Shown here: positions 18,350 through 29,168 of the stretch, one piece after another
Layout: every line of letters starts with the position of its first letter
Position numbering within the stretch: the stretch's first letter is position 1
DNA from: Lysobacterales bacterium
GTDB lineage: Bacteria > Pseudomonadota > Gammaproteobacteria > Xanthomonadales > Rhodanobacteraceae
DNA length: 64,000 nt
NCBI GenBank assembly: GCA_021324945.1
Contig: JAJPID010000047.1
Location: 1-64,000 of the forward strand
Direction: 5' to 3'
The notes under the pieces: model-generated
What the model was told of the DNA's origin: nothing
The model's database searches: none
The model's input: only the letters and a program-made list of their open reading frames with translations
Translations under genes and position numbers: made by a program

Positions 18350-18407
18350 ATTATTGTTAGGCTCTCCGACCCCCGATTCCTCCGGTTACCCACAAACCGG
18401 AAATTCT

Positions 18408-19367
18408 CTACCCCTCTAGAAACGCTCCATGCCCACGCAACCGCCGGTAGCGCTGTTGCAACAACTCTTCCATCGGCAAGGCTTGTAAGGCATCGAGCTC
18501 GTTCAAGAGCACGGCTTTCAATCTTCGCGCCATTGCGGTTGAATTGCGGTGCGCGCCGCCGGTGGGTTCGCGCACGATCTTGTCGATCAGATTCAACTCC
18601 TTCAAGCGCGGTGCGGTGAGGCTCAGTGCTTCGGCGGCATCCCGCGCCTTGTCCGCATTCTTCCACAGGATCGAGGCACAGCCTTCCGGCGAGATCACCG
18701 AATAGGTCGAATACTGCAACATGATGGTGCGGTCGCCGACGCCGATCGCCAGTGCGCCGCCGGACCCGCCTTCACCGATCACGGTACAGAGGATCGGCAC
18801 CCGCAACGTCGCCATTTCCTCCAGATTGCGGGCGATGGCTTCGGACTGGCCGCGTTCTTCTGCGCCCACGCCCGGATACGCGCCGGGCGTATCGATGAAG
18901 GTCAACAGCGGCAACTGGAAACGTTCGGCCATCTTCATCAACCGAAGCGCCTTGCGATAGCCTTCCGGCCGCGGCATGCCGAAATTGCGGCGCACCTTCG
19001 ATTTGATGTCGCGACCCTTCTGGTGACCTATGATCATCACGCCGCGGCCGTTGATGCGCGCCAGTCCTCCTACGATCGCCGGATCGTCCGCGTACATGCG
19101 GTCGCCGGCGAGTTCGTGGAACTCGTCGCAGATCGTTTCGATGTAATCGCTGGTGTAGGGCCGTGCCGGATGCCGTGACAACTGCGTCACTTGCCACGGC
19201 GAAAGATTCTTGAAGATGTCGGCGGTTTTCGCGCGCAGCTTGTCGCGCAACCTGCCGACCTCCTCGTCGATATCGACGGCCGAGCCCCGACCCGCTTGCA
19301 TCAGCTCGCGGATGCGCGCATCCAGCTCCGCGATCGGCTGTTCGAAATCGAGGAAATTGGGATTCAT
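18408..19367 (-). CDS. accA: Acetyl-CoA carboxylase carboxyltransferase subunit alpha
   Basis: Alpha subunit of the carboxyltransferase of acetyl-CoA carboxylase, 319 residues, making malonyl-CoA for fatty-acid synthesis together with AccD. The start is the ATG at [19 protein letters not shown], which matches family N-termini; 23 upstream in-frame codons are discarded. The crotonase-like core includes [26 protein letters not shown] and the oxyanion-type glycines in [15 protein letters not shown]. It is placed directly downstream of dnaE (28 bases), the common order in gammaproteobacteria. Confidence 0.96.
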   Translation of the reverse strand: MNPNFLDFEQPIAELDARIRELMQAGRGSAVDIDEEVGRLRDKLRAKTADIFKNLSPWQVTQLSRHPARPYTSDYIETICDEFHELAGDRMYADDPAIVGGLARINGRGVMIIGHQKGRDIKSKVRRNFGMPRPEGYRKALRLMKMAERFQLPLLTFIDTPGAYPGVGAEERGQSEAIARNLEEMATLRVPILCTVIGEGGSGGALAIGVGDRTIMLQYSTYSVISPEGCASILWKNADKARDAAEALSLTAPRLKELNLIDKIVREPTGGAHRNSTAMARRLKAVLLNELDALQALPMEELLQQRYRRLRGHGAFLEG

Positions 19368-19395
19368 GCGGCTGGGTGTCGGGACAAAGGCACGA

Positions 19396-22300
19396 TTATA
19401 CCGTCCCGCCCGGCCGCACCAGCGTCGGACTGACACTCAGCACGCCGGGCAGGGCGTTGAGGGTGCGCAGCAGTGCGGTGGTGACGCGCACGCGCCAGTC
19501 CTCGCCCAGTTCGAAATCGGCGCTGCCGCGCGCGTTGCGGAAACCGGTGAGCAGTAGCGGCGTGGGGCCTGCATGACCTGCCAATGCGCGCTTCAGGGTG
19601 GATGCGAAGTCCGCGCCGATTCCGTTGACGCGCAAACGCACCGCGCGCGCCTGCTGGGCGCAGGCGTCATCCAGCGTCCACACACGGCGCGCGCGCAGTT
19701 GTAATTCGCCGCTGAAATCGTCCAGCATCAGACCGCCTTCGACGAGCAGAATCGCGTCGCGCACCAGCAAGTTGGCGTAGTCGGCGAAGACCTCACGGAA
19801 GAAGCTCACCTCGATCGTGCCGCTCCAATCCTCGAAGCGCACGAATGCGCCGTTGTCGCCGCGGCGGCGTTGAAGCGTGACCATGCCGGCGATCGTCCAG
19901 GGCGTTTCGCGCCGGAAGCGCGCAGCCTCGTCCTCGCGTTTGGGCGGTTGCCAGCGCTGCGAGATTTCGCCGATCGGACAATTGGAAAGTTGCGCGAGCA
20001 CCTCGCGCCACGGATCTGTCGGGTGTCCGGAAAGATAATGGCCGAGCGTGGCGCGTTCGCCGGCGAGCTTGCGTTCCAACGTCCAGTCGGGCTGTTCGGG
20101 AATATGGATCGCCTGCGTTTCGACCGCAACGATCGCGCCGAACATGTCATTCTGGCCGGCCGCGCGGTCGCGCAGGTGCTGCTCGGCCGCGCGCGCAGCT
20201 TCCGGCAGTTGCGCCATCAGCGTGGCGCGATTGGCGGCGAGTGCATCGGCCGCGCCGGAATTGATCAGCGCTTCCAGCACGCGCTTGTTGAGCTTGCTTG
20301 GATCGATGCGAGAACAGAAGTCGGCGAGATCGCGGTAGGGCCCGCCGCGCTCGCGTTCAGTCACGATCGCTTCGCACACCGAACGGCCCACGCCCTTGAT
20401 CGCGCCGAGGCCGTAGCGGATGGTGCGTTCGTCGATGGCGAGGAACTTGTAGTCCGAGGCTTGGACGTCCGGCGGCTGGATCGTGATGCCGTGCGCGCGT
20501 GCGTCGTTGAGGAACTGCACCATCTTGTCGGTGTTATCCATTTCCGCGGACAGCGTGGCGGCCATGAATTCGGCGGGGTAGTGTGCCTTCAGCCACGCGG
20601 TCTGATATGCGACCAGCGAATAGGCCGCTGCGTGCGACTTGTTGAAACCGTAACCAGCGAACTTTTCCATCTGGTCGAAGATCGCATCAGCGCGGCGCGC
20701 GTCTACCCCGTTGGCGATCGCGCCGTTGCGAAAGATCGCGCGATGTTTGGCCATCTCCGCCGGAATCTTCTTGCCCATCGCGCGGCGCAGCAGATCAGCG
20801 CCGCCGAGCGAGTAACCGCCCACGATCTGCGCCATCTGCATCACCTGCTCCTGATAGACCATGATGCCGTAGGTCTCCTTCAGGATCGGCTCGACGCGCG
20901 CATCGGGGTATTCCACCGCTTCGCGGCCGTGCTTGCGGGCGACATAGTTGGGAATCAGCTCCATCGGCCCCGGGCGGAACAGCGAGTTCAGCGCGATCAG
21001 GTCCTCGAAGCGATCCGGTTTGGCGTCCTTCAGCAGCCGCTGCATGCCGCCGCCTTCGAATTGGAAAATCGCGACGGTGCGCGCCTCTCGAAAGAGCTCG
21101 AAAACTTTCGGATCGTCCAGCGGGATGGCAGCGATATCCAGCGGTTCGTCCGCGGCGCGTTTGGCATTGATCGCCTTCACCGTCCAGTCGATGATCGTGA
21201 GCGTGCGCAAGCCGAGAAAGTCGAACTTCACGAGCCCGACCGCCTCCACGTCGTCCTTGTCGAACTGGGTGACCACGCCGCCGCCGCCGGTTTCGCAGTA
21301 GAGCGGCGCGAAATCGGTGAGCGCGCTCGGCGCGATCACCACGCCGCCGGCATGCTTGCCGGCGTTGCGCGTCAGGCCTTCCAGCTTCAACGCGAGATCG
21401 ATCAGCGTGCGCGCCTCCTCGTCGCGTTCGTACAGCTCGCAGAACTCGCGCACGACGCGTTCGGGTTCCTTGCGCGATTTGGCGCTGCGACCGAGCGCAT
21501 CTTCCAGCGTCAGATCCAGCGGCATCTTCGGAATCAGTTTGGCGATGCCGTCGACCTGGCCGTAGGGCATGCCGAGCACGCGGCCGCAGTCGCGCAGCAC
21601 GGCTTTCGCCGCCATCGTGCCGTAGGTGATGATCTGGCTGACCTGATCGCGGCCGTAAGTCGCGGCCACGTATTCGATCACGCGGTCACGGCCTTCCATG
21701 CAGAAGTCGATGTCGAAATCCGGCATCGACACGCGTTCGGGATTGAGAAATCGCTCGAATAGCAGATCGAAGCGCAGCGGATCGAGATCGGTGATGCCGA
21801 GCGCCCATGCCACCACCGAACCCGCACCGGAGCCGCGTCCGGGGCCGACCGGAATGTCGTGCCGTTTTGCCCAGCCGATGAAGTCCGCCACGATCAGGAA
21901 GTAACCGGCGAATCCCATCCGTACGATGGTTTCGAGTTCGGTGTCCAGCCGCTTGTCGTAATCGCTTTGCGTGAAGCCCGGCGACAAGCCGTACTCTTCC
22001 AATCGCTTGCGCAAACCTTCGCGCGCACTTTCGCGAATCCACGACTCCAGCGTGTGCTGTGCCGGCACGGGAAAGGCAGGCAGATAGTACTTGCCGAATT
22101 GCAGTTCGAGATTGCAGCGCTTGGCGAGTTCGACGCTGTTCTCCAGTGCCTCGGGAATATCGGCGAACAGCTCGCACATCGCGTCGGCGGGCTTCAACCA
22201 TTGCTCCGGCGAGTACTCGCGCACGCGGCGCGGATCGGACAATTGCTGGCCCTGCTGGATGCAGACGCGCGCCTCGTGCGCTTCGAAATCCTCTGCTTCC

Positions 22301-22950
22301 AGAAAGCGCACGTCATTGCTGGCGATCACCGGCAAACCGAAATCGGCGGCGAGCCGCAGCGCCTGGACATTGAAGATTTCCTCACCTTCGCGGTGCGTGC
22401 GCGTCAGTTCAAGATACAGGCGTTGGTCGAACAATGCGCACAGCCGATCCAACGCCGTGCGCGCGTTTTCGTCGCGGCCGGCGAGCAAGAGATGCCCGAT
22501 TTCGCTCTCGCGCCCGGCCAACGCGATCAATCCATGATGCGCGGATTCCAGCCAGCGCGGTTCGATCAACGCGCGTCCGCCGCGCTGACCTTCGCGCCAT
22601 GCGCGCGAGATCAAACGGGAAAGATTGAGATACCCGGCGCGGTTTTCACACAACACAGTCAGCCGGTGCGGCCGCTGCATGTCGGTCGGATCGGGGATCC
22701 ACAAATCGCAGCCGGCAATCGGCTTGATGCCGGCGTATTCGGCGGCGCGGTAGAACTTGATCAGCGCGAACAGGTTGGAGTCGTCTGTCAGCGCCAGCGC
22801 CGGCATCTGCAATTCCACCGCGCGCGAAATTAGGTTCGGTCGCGGCGCCTTGGCCGGATCGCCGTATTCCGGCTTTTCCGGCAAGCGGATCAGCGAATCG
22901 CACAAAGAATATTCGCTGTGCAGGCGCGGGTGAATATGGCGGATCGGCAT
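19396..22950 (-). CDS. dnaE: DNA polymerase III subunit alpha
   Basis: Replicative polymerase catalytic subunit, 1184 residues (E. coli 1160). The N-terminal PHP domain starts [19 protein letters not shown]. The polymerase active site has [13 protein letters not shown] and PDFDIDF near residue 410, carrying two catalytic Asp, and the third Asp region [13 protein letters not shown]. The internal clamp-binding motif is QNDMF near residue 931 (consensus QADMF). A tandem HhH region and an OB-fold ([15 protein letters not shown]) follow. The DnaE1 type fits. It lies between rnhB and accA as in most gammaproteobacteria, 54 bases after rnhB. Confidence 0.97.
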   Translation of the reverse strand: MPIRHIHPRLHSEYSLCDSLIRLPEKPEYGDPAKAPRPNLISRAVELQMPALALTDDSNLFALIKFYRAAEYAGIKPIAGCDLWIPDPTDMQRPHRLTVLCENRAGYLNLSRLISRAWREGQRGGRALIEPRWLESAHHGLIALAGRESEIGHLLLAGRDENARTALDRLCALFDQRLYLELTRTHREGEEIFNVQALRLAADFGLPVIASNDVRFLEAEDFEAHEARVCIQQGQQLSDPRRVREYSPEQWLKPADAMCELFADIPEALENSVELAKRCNLELQFGKYYLPAFPVPAQHTLESWIRESAREGLRKRLEEYGLSPGFTQSDYDKRLDTELETIVRMGFAGYFLIVADFIGWAKRHDIPVGPGRGSGAGSVVAWALGITDLDPLRFDLLFERFLNPERVSMPDFDIDFCMEGRDRVIEYVAATYGRDQVSQIITYGTMAAKAVLRDCGRVLGMPYGQVDGIAKLIPKMPLDLTLEDALGRSAKSRKEPERVVREFCELYERDEEARTLIDLALKLEGLTRNAGKHAGGVVIAPSALTDFAPLYCETGGGGVVTQFDKDDVEAVGLVKFDFLGLRTLTIIDWTVKAINAKRAADEPLDIAAIPLDDPKVFELFREARTVAIFQFEGGGMQRLLKDAKPDRFEDLIALNSLFRPGPMELIPNYVARKHGREAVEYPDARVEPILKETYGIMVYQEQVMQMAQIVGGYSLGGADLLRRAMGKKIPAEMAKHRAIFRNGAIANGVDARRADAIFDQMEKFAGYGFNKSHAAAYSLVAYQTAWLKAHYPAEFMAATLSAEMDNTDKMVQFLNDARAHGITIQPPDVQASDYKFLAIDERTIRYGLGAIKGVGRSVCEAIVTERERGGPYRDLADFCSRIDPSKLNKRVLEALINSGAADALAANRATLMAQLPEAARAAEQHLRDRAAGQNDMFGAIVAVETQAIHIPEQPDWTLERKLAGERATLGHYLSGHPTDPWREVLAQLSNCPIGEISQRWQPPKREDEAARFRRETPWTIAGMVTLQRRRGDNGAFVRFEDWSGTIEVSFFREVFADYANLLVRDAILLVEGGLMLDDFSGELQLRARRVWTLDDACAQQARAVRLRVNGIGADFASTLKRALAGHAGPTPLLLTGFRNARGSADFELGEDWRVRVTTALLRTLNALPGVLSVSPTLVRPGGTV

Positions 22951-23004
22951 GTCCGCACAAGCGTAGTCGTGCGGTACGGGAGCGGCAAGCTTGACAGCGG
23001 CGAT

Positions 23005-23682
23005 TCAGACGCCCAAGGCGGCCTGCAAGGGAATAGTCTCGGCCGGAGTGTATAACTCGCGAACCGGCGCGAAGCTGCGGCGGTGCAGCGGGCAGGGACC
23101 GAGACGGCGCAACGCATCCAGATGTTCGGGCACCCCATACCCCTTGTGGCGCGCGAAACCGTATCCGGGAAAGCGCGCGTCCATCTCTCGCATCAGCCGA
23201 TCGCGGGTGACCTTGGCAATGATGGACGCCGCGCTGATCGACGGTGCGATCGCATCGCCATCGACCACCGCGCGCGCGGGACAGGGCAGCGCCTTCGGCA
23301 GATGATTGCCGTCGATCAACGCAAACGCCGGCGCGCAGTTCAGCATCGCCAGCGCGCGCGTCATGCCGATCATGCGCGCATGGAAGATGTTGATGCGGTC
23401 GATCTCGTCCACGTCCACCGCGACCACGCTCCACGCCCGCGCGCGTTCGACGATGCGCGCGTAGAGTTTCTCGCGCGTGGGTTCGTTGAGGATTTTCGAA
23501 TCATCGAGCCCGTTGATACGACGCGCGGGATCGAGGATCACCGCCGCGACCACCACCGGTCCCGCCAACGGCGCACAACCCGCCTCGTCCACGCCGGCCA
23601 GATCTGACGCGCTCGGCCACAACGCCAGTTTGCGCCGCGGCAGCGTGGCGAAGATGGAAGGATCGTCAATCGGCAAGGTCAT
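23005..23682 (-). CDS. rnhB: Ribonuclease HII with atypical junction-recognition motif
   Basis: Type 2 RNase H (225 residues), which nicks DNA at embedded ribonucleotides and removes RNA from hybrids. Catalytic acids are all seen: Asp32 and Glu33 in GVDEAG, Asp in ALIDGN and Asp in VTRDRLM. The usual motif after DEA is Gly-Arg-Gly, which reads the RNA-DNA junction; here it is Gly35-Cys36-Ala37 (codons GGT TGT GCG, checked on the DNA). DSKKL is DSKIL and NILxATM is NIFHARM, also unusual. The frame is intact and ends normally. The ATG at 23682 overlaps the preceding gene by 17 bases; a GTG at 23706 is possible. Location between lpxB-side genes and dnaE is canonical, so it is the orthologue rather than a stray paralogue. 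Confidence 0.9.
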   Translation of the reverse strand: MTLPIDDPSIFATLPRRKLALWPSASDLAGVDEAGCAPLAGPVVVAAVILDPARRINGLDDSKILNEPTREKLYARIVERARAWSVVAVDVDEIDRINIFHARMIGMTRALAMLNCAPAFALIDGNHLPKALPCPARAVVDGDAIAPSISAASIIAKVTRDRLMREMDARFPGYGFARHKGYGVPEHLDALRRLGPCPLHRRSFAPVRELYTPAETIPLQAALGV

Positions 23683-25399
23683 GCAGGGGTCCGAACACGT
23701 CGGCACGATACGAATTCAGCACCGCGAGATCGCGGCAGTCTTCATATTGTCCCTTGCACCGCTCTCGCAGCAAGGCGTTCGCGGTGAAAAAGCCGTCCTT
23801 GTGCAGATCGGCCGCGTCCAGCAGCAATGAACCGGCGAAAGCGATGTCCAGCATCGGATAGTCGAAATGGGGAGGCGATTTCAGCTTGAAACCTTTCAGC
23901 ATGTAATACGTCACGAACTTTGAATCGCTGATCTCCGGCTGTGTTTTTCTCGTCAGAACATTGATAGCGCCGTCGAACGAAGGCTGATGATCGCCGAAAT
24001 GCAGCAGCAGCGCGGGGCGATCGTCCGCGCGCAGCATCGATTCCAGTTTCGTCATCGCCGCGTCCGACATCGACAGGCGTTGCAAATAATTCATCAGATT
24101 GAGATTCAACCAGTCGTCCAGCAATTTGTCCGAAGCGAGCTTGCCGGGGAACAAGGGTTTGTCGTACGGCGCCGGCAACTGTGACAGCGGCGTCATGTGC
24201 GGCCCGTGCTGATGCAGGGTCAGCATGAATAGGAACACGGGTTTGCCCTGCGCCTTTTGTTTTTCCGCGGCGAACACGCGCTGGAAGACGCGCATCACAT
24301 CGGCGTCGGTGGAGTGCCAGCCCAGGCCCAACTGTTCGCCGCCGTAGAACGTGTCGAAGCCGTAATCGGCATAGGCCGCGCGGCCATTGAGGAAATCGCC
24401 ATCGGTGGGATAGATCGCGACGGTGTGGTAGCCGTTCTCGTGCAACGCGCGCGCGAGCGTGTAACGAATGCGCGGCGCGAGATTGAAGGGCGCGTAAATG
24501 CCGGCGGGGCCGAACACGTCGTGAGGCAAGCCGGTGAGAAAAGCGAATTCGGTCGTCCAAGTGCCTCCGCCCCAGGTGTGCACTTCCAGCCAACCGTGCG
24601 CCAGCGTGTTCGCATCAGGGTGGAACATGCGGTAGTCGCACACGCTCGGCAGCGTGCAAGCGGCGAGCATGCGCGGATCGAATGTGCTTTCTTCCAGCAC
24701 CGCGACGATGTCGGGTTTCGTTTGCGCCGCAGCGGCAGCTTGTGGATCGTCACGCCAGTCATAACGGCGCGCGTCGGTGACGTTGAAAGCCGGCATGGCG
24801 ATGCGCGTGTTGCGGAACGAGATCAGGAAATCCGACACGAAGCTGTCGTCGTTCATCGCCAGCCACATGCCTTTCGCATGCACTTGCGCGAACGGGCCGG
24901 AGGGATCCATCGCAACGATGAATGCAACGACAGCCGCGACGATGCCGATCGCTCGCGCACCACGCGTGTGCCAGTGAGGTTGCGGTTTCAAGTCGCTGCG
25001 CCAGGCGGCGGCAATCAGCAATGGAACAATAATCAGTGCGAGCAGGATCGCGCCAGTCAGGAACGGATAGTTCAGCAGCGTGATCAGCAGCTCGCGATTG
25101 ACGTAGTAGAAGAGATCCGGCGCTAACAACGGCGTAGCGAGATATTTGAATTTAAGGTTGGCAGCGATTTCCAGCAGGAGCATCGGCGCACTGCCGGCGA
25201 TCAAGCCGAAGGCGATGCGGCCGGACAGCGCAATCGCCGCCAACACCAGCGCGCACAGGATCACCGCCGCGAATGCGGACTCGCTGTGGGTGCCTTCGGT
25301 CGCCGGGCCGTTGACGAACGTGCAGAGGAACAGCGCCAGGCCGAAGCACAGCAACAGCGGATAACGCACGCGCGGATCGAGAAAGGAGGGCAGTTGCAC
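23666..25399 (-). CDS. LTA synthase-like/MdoB-like membrane sulfatase-fold protein
   Basis: A 577-residue inner-membrane protein with about five N-terminal membrane segments (residues about 15-165) and a large periplasmic domain of the alkaline phosphatase/sulfatase superfamily. The block [18 protein letters not shown] corresponds to the catalytic Thr region of LTA synthases and phosphoglycerol transferases, and [15 protein letters not shown] and HFGDHQPSF supply likely metal ligands. It probably moves a phosphoglycerol, phosphoethanolamine or similar head group onto an envelope glycan or lipid A; which one cannot be told from sequence. It is inserted between lpxB and rnhB, which are usually neighbours, so a role in lipopolysaccharide or periplasmic glucan decoration is plausible. 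Confidence 0.85.
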   Translation of the reverse strand: MQLPSFLDPRVRYPLLLCFGLALFLCTFVNGPATEGTHSESAFAAVILCALVLAAIALSGRIAFGLIAGSAPMLLLEIAANLKFKYLATPLLAPDLFYYVNRELLITLLNYPFLTGAILLALIIVPLLIAAAWRSDLKPQPHWHTRGARAIGIVAAVVAFIVAMDPSGPFAQVHAKGMWLAMNDDSFVSDFLISFRNTRIAMPAFNVTDARRYDWRDDPQAAAAAQTKPDIVAVLEESTFDPRMLAACTLPSVCDYRMFHPDANTLAHGWLEVHTWGGGTWTTEFAFLTGLPHDVFGPAGIYAPFNLAPRIRYTLARALHENGYHTVAIYPTDGDFLNGRAAYADYGFDTFYGGEQLGLGWHSTDADVMRVFQRVFAAEKQKAQGKPVFLFMLTLHQHGPHMTPLSQLPAPYDKPLFPGKLASDKLLDDWLNLNLMNYLQRLSMSDAAMTKLESMLRADDRPALLLHFGDHQPSFDGAINVLTRKTQPEISDSKFVTYYMLKGFKLKSPPHFDYPMLDIAFAGSLLLDAADLHKDGFFTANALLRERCKGQYEDCRDLAVLNSYRADVFGPLHDLAD

Positions 25400-25453
25400 G
25401 CGCGGATGCTGGATACCGCGGGTCGATGCGTCAAGTGGCGCGGGCGCGATCGT

Positions 25454-26734
25454 TCAGCGGACAGGCACCAGTTCGCTCACCGCGCGCGCGGCTGCCGAAG
25501 CGGCGCCGCCACCGGCGTGCAGCGACAGGTGCATCCGCTCGAAGGCATTGACCATCAAGGCGCGCCGGCCTGGTTCGCGCAGCAGACGCAGCAATTCGGC
25601 CGCGAGGTTCTCCGCAGTGCAATCCTCCTGCATCAGTTCCGGCACCAGACGGTGAGCGGCGAGAATGTTCGGCAGCGAATACACATCGGTCTTCAGCAAT
25701 TTCAGCGCGCGCACCATGCGGTAAGTGAGCGGGGAAATGCGGTACGCCACCACCATCGGCCGCTTCGCGAGCATCGCCTCCAGCGCGGCGTTGCCTGATG
25801 CGAGCAGCACCACGTCTGCCGCGGTCATCGCGCGGTGCGAGTGGCCGGAAAGAAGCAGTGGATTGGGGATTGGGGATTGCGGACTGGGGCGCTCCGCATG
25901 GATGCTTTCTTCTCGCGTTGCGTTGTCGTGGTTTTTCAGGCTGGCGCCCACGTTCGATTTTTGTGCACCCGCCGCCCATGCCCGGCCCATCGCACCCGCT
26001 TCCAGCAGCTTCTCGATCTCGCAACGACACCGCTCATTCGCCGCCGGAATCACGATCTGCAACTGCGGGATTTCCGCGCGCGCGCGCGCGGCAGCGTCCA
26101 GGAAGATCGCACCGAGCCGCTGAATTTCCGAACGTCGGCTGCCGGGCAATACGGCCAATACCGGCGCGTCCTGCGCCAGGTTCAATTCGGCGCGCGCAGT
26201 CTCCCGGTCGCTCACCAAGGGGAAACGGTCGGCGAGCGGGTGGCCGACGAAGCGCGCGTCCACGCCGTACTTCGCGTAGATCGCCGGCTCCATCGGAAAG
26301 AGGCACAGAACGCGATCGGCGGACTCGCCGATTTTCGTCGCGCGTTTCTCCCTCCACGCCCAGATGGATGGGCTGACGTAGTGCGCGGTGCGAATACCGG
26401 CCGTTTTGAGTTTCTTCTCGAGGCCGAGATTGAAGTCCGGTGCGTCGATGCCGATGAACACGTCCGGGTTCGATGCGATCAGGCGTTTAGCCAGCGATGC
26501 CCGCAATCGCAACAGCCGTGGCAGATGGCGCAGCACTTCCGTCAGCCCCATGACCGACAGTTCGGAAATGTCGTGCCAAGACTCGAAACCGACCGCGCGC
26601 ATGCGGGGGCCACCCACGCCGACGAAACGCGCCTGTGGGTGGATCGCGCGCAATGCCGCGATCAATTCGGCACCGAGCTGGTCGCCGGAGTCCTCGCCGG
26701 CGAGCAGGGCGAAGACGGGACCGCGGTCGTTCAT
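25454..26734 (-). CDS. lpxB: Lipid-A-disaccharide synthase with internal insertion
   Basis: Membrane-associated glycosyltransferase (GT19) that joins UDP-2,3-diacylglucosamine and lipid X to form the lipid A disaccharide. The N-terminal [38 protein letters not shown] and LPGSRRSEI blocks, and the C-terminal [23 protein letters not shown] block, are all canonical. At 426 residues it is about 44 longer than E. coli LpxB. The excess lies at residues about 245-293, between the EIEKLLEAG helix and [12 protein letters not shown]; it is low-complexity and ends SPQSPIPNP, encoded by a G-rich heptamer array. The frame is kept. The start overlaps the lpxA stop by 4 bases (ATGA), indicating coupling in the lpxD-fabZ-lpxA-lpxB operon. 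Confidence 0.95.
   Translation of the reverse strand: MNDRGPVFALLAGEDSGDQLGAELIAALRAIHPQARFVGVGGPRMRAVGFESWHDISELSVMGLTEVLRHLPRLLRLRASLAKRLIASNPDVFIGIDAPDFNLGLEKKLKTAGIRTAHYVSPSIWAWREKRATKIGESADRVLCLFPMEPAIYAKYGVDARFVGHPLADRFPLVSDRETARAELNLAQDAPVLAVLPGSRRSEIQRLGAIFLDAAARARAEIPQLQIVIPAANERCRCEIEKLLEAGAMGRAWAAGAQKSNVGASLKNHDNATREESIHAERPSPQSPIPNPLLLSGHSHRAMTAADVVLLASGNAALEAMLAKRPMVVAYRISPLTYRMVRALKLLKTDVYSLPNILAAHRLVPELMQEDCTAENLAAELLRLLREPGRRALMVNAFERMHLSLHAGGGAASAAARAVSELVPVR
25861..25888. repeat. Heptamer array inside lpxB
   Basis: Four consecutive 7-base units on the plus strand: GATTGGG, GATTGGG, GATTGCG, GACTGGG. They lie within the extra segment of LpxB and encode its SPQSPIPNP stretch on the minus strand. 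Because the period is not a multiple of three, unit gain or loss would shift the frame. Confidence 0.85.
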
Positions 26735-27504
26735 CTCACCAGCGCGCGTTCGCTGCGATCCATGAATTCGACGAATGCGCGCACGTCCTCGCTGGATTGC
26801 GCCTGCCGTTCGAGTTCCACACGCGCCTCGGCGAGCGTCTTGCCCGACATGTAGAGCGTGCGGTAGGCGCGTTTGATCGCGGCAATGCGTTCGGCCGAGA
26901 AGCCGCGCCGCTTCAGGCCTTCCGCATTCACGCCGCGCGGCTGTGCGAACTGCCCGGCGGCATACACAAATGGCGGCACGTCGCGGTTGATCGCGGCGAA
27001 CATCGCGGCGAACGCGTGCGCGCCGATCTTGCAGAACTGGTGCACGCCGCAGAAACCGCCAAGCACCACGTGGTCGCCAATCTCCACGTGGCCGGCGAGC
27101 GTAGCGTTGTTGGCGAGGACGGTACAGTTGCCGATCGTGCAGTCGTGCGCGACGTGCACGTAAGCCATCATCCAGTTGTCGTCGCCGATGCGCGTGACGC
27201 CGCCGCCCTCGCCGGTCCCGCGGTTGATGGTGACGAACTCGCGGATAGTGTTGCCGTCACCGATCACGAGTTCGCTGCGCTCGCCGTGATATTTCTTGTC
27301 CTGCGGATCGCCGCCGATCGCGGCGTACGCGCCAATGCGGTTGTTGCGGCCGATGCGCGTCGGGCCTTCGATCAGCGCGTGCGCACCGACACTCGACCCC
27401 TCACCGATTTCCACTTCCGCGCCGATCACGCTGTAGGGCCCGATGCTGACGTCCGCGGCCAGACGCGCGGAAGAATCAATGATGGCTGTCGGGTGGATAC
27501 TCAC
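26731..27504 (-). CDS. lpxA: UDP-N-acetylglucosamine acyltransferase
   Basis: First enzyme of lipid A synthesis, 257 residues, adding 3-hydroxyacyl from ACP to UDP-GlcNAc. The left-handed beta-helix hexapeptide repeats begin [27 protein letters not shown]. The catalytic His lies in [11 protein letters not shown], and the C-terminal helical domain [13 protein letters not shown] is present. The start is a GTG overlapping the fabZ stop by 4 bases; the longer upstream frame simply reads through fabZ. The stop overlaps the lpxB start by 4 bases. Confidence 0.96.
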   Translation of the reverse strand: MSIHPTAIIDSSARLAADVSIGPYSVIGAEVEIGEGSSVGAHALIEGPTRIGRNNRIGAYAAIGGDPQDKKYHGERSELVIGDGNTIREFVTINRGTGEGGGVTRIGDDNWMMAYVHVAHDCTIGNCTVLANNATLAGHVEIGDHVVLGGFCGVHQFCKIGAHAFAAMFAAINRDVPPFVYAAGQFAQPRGVNAEGLKRRGFSAERIAAIKRAYRTLYMSGKTLAEARVELERQAQSSEDVRAFVEFMDRSERALVR

Positions 27505-27968
27505 GCGCCGCGTTCCGCGCACATCAGTTCGCAGCTCGCGACTTCGTGACCGTCGACCACGGCGCGCGCGGTGAAGATGCCCATGCTGCGGATCAGGCGT
27601 TTCAGTTGTACTTCCAGCCGCAATTGGTCGCCTGGAAACACGGGCCGGTTGAAACGCGCGTTGTCCACTTTGGCGAGATAGAACAGCTTTTCGCCCTGGG
27701 GGGCGCTCGCGCCGGACAGGCCGATCAGCAGACCCGACGCCTGCGCCAGCGCTTCCACGATCAGCACGCCAGGCATCACTGGATGACCGGGAAAGTGCCC
27801 CTGGAAGAACGGCTCGTTGAAGGTGACGTTCTTGAATGCGACCAGCCGCTTGTTCGGCTCCAGTTCGATCACGCGGTCGACCAGCAGGAACGGATAGCGG
27901 TGCGGCAGGATCGCCGCGATGCGTTCGGCGTCGACCGGCAGGACGACAGGTGCTGCGGACTCGTTCAT
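27501..27968 (-). CDS. fabZ: 3-hydroxyacyl-ACP dehydratase FabZ
   Basis: Hot-dog fold dehydratase of fatty-acid elongation, 155 residues. The catalytic pair is His58 in [14 protein letters not shown] and Glu72 in VLIVEALAQ. The N-terminal [14 protein letters not shown] is characteristic. It lies between lpxD and lpxA with 4-base overlaps on both sides, the standard arrangement by which hydroxyacyl-ACP use is shared between phospholipid and lipid A synthesis. Confidence 0.97.
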   Translation of the reverse strand: MNESAAPVVLPVDAERIAAILPHRYPFLLVDRVIELEPNKRLVAFKNVTFNEPFFQGHFPGHPVMPGVLIVEALAQASGLLIGLSGASAPQGEKLFYLAKVDNARFNRPVFPGDQLRLEVQLKRLIRSMGIFTARAVVDGHEVASCELMCAERGA

Positions 27969-29017
27969 TGTTTTTCCTTGAGTGGCGCGAGGCGTTTTTC
28001 CAGTACGGCCAGCCGACGCGCGATTTCATCCAGATGTTTGAAGCGCGCGGCGTTCCTGCGCCAGGCGCGATTGTCCTGCAGCGGCGTGCCCGAGGAATAC
28101 TCTCCGGGCTCGTGGATTGAATGGGTGACCAGGCTCATCGCGGTGATGGTAACGCGATCGGCGATTTTGAGATGCCCCAGCACGCCCGCACCACCGCCGA
28201 TGAGACAGTGCCGACCGATGTGCGCGCTGCCGGCCACGGCCGAGCAGCCGGCCATCGCGGTGTGCGCGCCGACGAAGACGTTGTGCGCGATCTGGATCTG
28301 ATTGTCCAGCCGCACGTCCTCTTCCAGCACTGTGTCTTCCAGCGCGCCGCGGTCGATGGTGGTGTTGGCGCCGATCTCGCAATCGTCGCCCACTCGCACG
28401 CCGCCGAGCTGCGGCACTTTCACCCAAACGCCGCGATCGTTGGCGATGCCGAAACCGTCCGCGCCCAGCACCGCGCCGGGATGGATCAGCACGCGCCTGC
28501 CGAGCCTCACGCGCGTCACCAGCGTCACGCGCGCGACCAGTCTCGATTGTGCGCCGACCGTGCAACCCGGACCGACGACGCAATGCGGACCGAGCACCGC
28601 GCCGTCTTCGATCACTGCGTCAGCCGCGACGTGACAGAACGCGCCGATGCCGGCGCTTTCGCTCACACGCGCGCCCTGCTCGACCACCGCGCTCGCATGT
28701 ACGCCGGCCTGCACCGCAGGCACCGTATCGAACAGCGCGGCGATCCGGGCGTAGGCGAGATAGGGATCGTTGGCGATCAACGCCGGCACGGGGCTTTCAT
28801 TCGCGTGTTCTGCGCCCAGTACCACCGCGCCAGCGCGTGTGCCGCGCAACGCGCCGAGATAGCGCGGATTGGCGAGGAAGGCAAGTTGATCGGCTTGCGC
28901 GGCCGCGAGCGTAGCGACGCCGCGGATCATCGCATTTCCGTCGCCATGCAATTGCAGGCCGAAGCGCTGCGCGAGTTCGTCGAGGCGATGGCCGAGGTTG
29001 GCGAGATTACCGGACAT
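27965..29017 (-). CDS. lpxD: UDP-3-O-(3-hydroxyacyl)glucosamine N-acyltransferase
   Basis: Third step of lipid A synthesis, adding the N-linked hydroxyacyl chain. The product has 350 residues. The N-terminal uridine-binding domain ([20 protein letters not shown]) is followed by hexapeptide repeats, and the catalytic His is in [15 protein letters not shown]-terminal helix ([15 protein letters not shown]) ends the protein. The ATG at [10 protein letters not shown] is preferred over the far upstream frame start, which lies in a palindromic element. The neighbour upstream is bamA; the skp gene normally between them is absent. Confidence 0.95.
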   Translation of the reverse strand: MSGNLANLGHRLDELAQRFGLQLHGDGNAMIRGVATLAAAQADQLAFLANPRYLGALRGTRAGAVVLGAEHANESPVPALIANDPYLAYARIAALFDTVPAVQAGVHASAVVEQGARVSESAGIGAFCHVAADAVIEDGAVLGPHCVVGPGCTVGAQSRLVARVTLVTRVRLGRRVLIHPGAVLGADGFGIANDRGVWVKVPQLGGVRVGDDCEIGANTTIDRGALEDTVLEEDVRLDNQIQIAHNVFVGAHTAMAGCSAVAGSAHIGRHCLIGGGAGVLGHLKIADRVTITAMSLVTHSIHEPGEYSSGTPLQDNRAWRRNAARFKHLDEIARRLAVLEKRLAPLKEKQ

Positions 29018-29039
29018 GATCGAGCGCGTGATGCCCCCG

Positions 29040-29124
29040 GCCCTTCGCCCCGAGGTATCGAAGGGCGAACGCAAATGTCTGGATTGTCCGTTCGTGGCTC
29101 GATACCTCACTTACCACGAACGGA
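29040..29124. repeat. Nested palindromic element in the bamA-lpxD gap
   Basis: Three interlocked inverted pairs: GCCCTTCG/CGAAGGGC (29040-29047, 29059-29066), GAGGTATCGA/TCGATACCTC (29052-29061, 29099-29108) and CCGTTCGTGG/CCACGAACGG (29089-29098 approximately, 29114-29123). The sequence resembles the dispersed CGTTCGCCCTTCGA repeats of proteobacteria. It fills the place normally held by skp. Confidence 0.75.
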
Positions 29125-29168
29125 TGATGATCCGCGGCGGGCGGGACGTCCGCCTGTGAGCGCCGCGA

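Noticed and set aside
18170-18407. Small gene between accA and tilS
   Set aside because: Content is explained by a dispersed palindromic repeat; no ribosome-binding site or conserved frame.
19870-21762. 630-codon plus-strand frame opposite dnaE
   Set aside because: Arg/His/Ala-rich antisense composition and no recognisable domain; dnaE is complete on the other strand.
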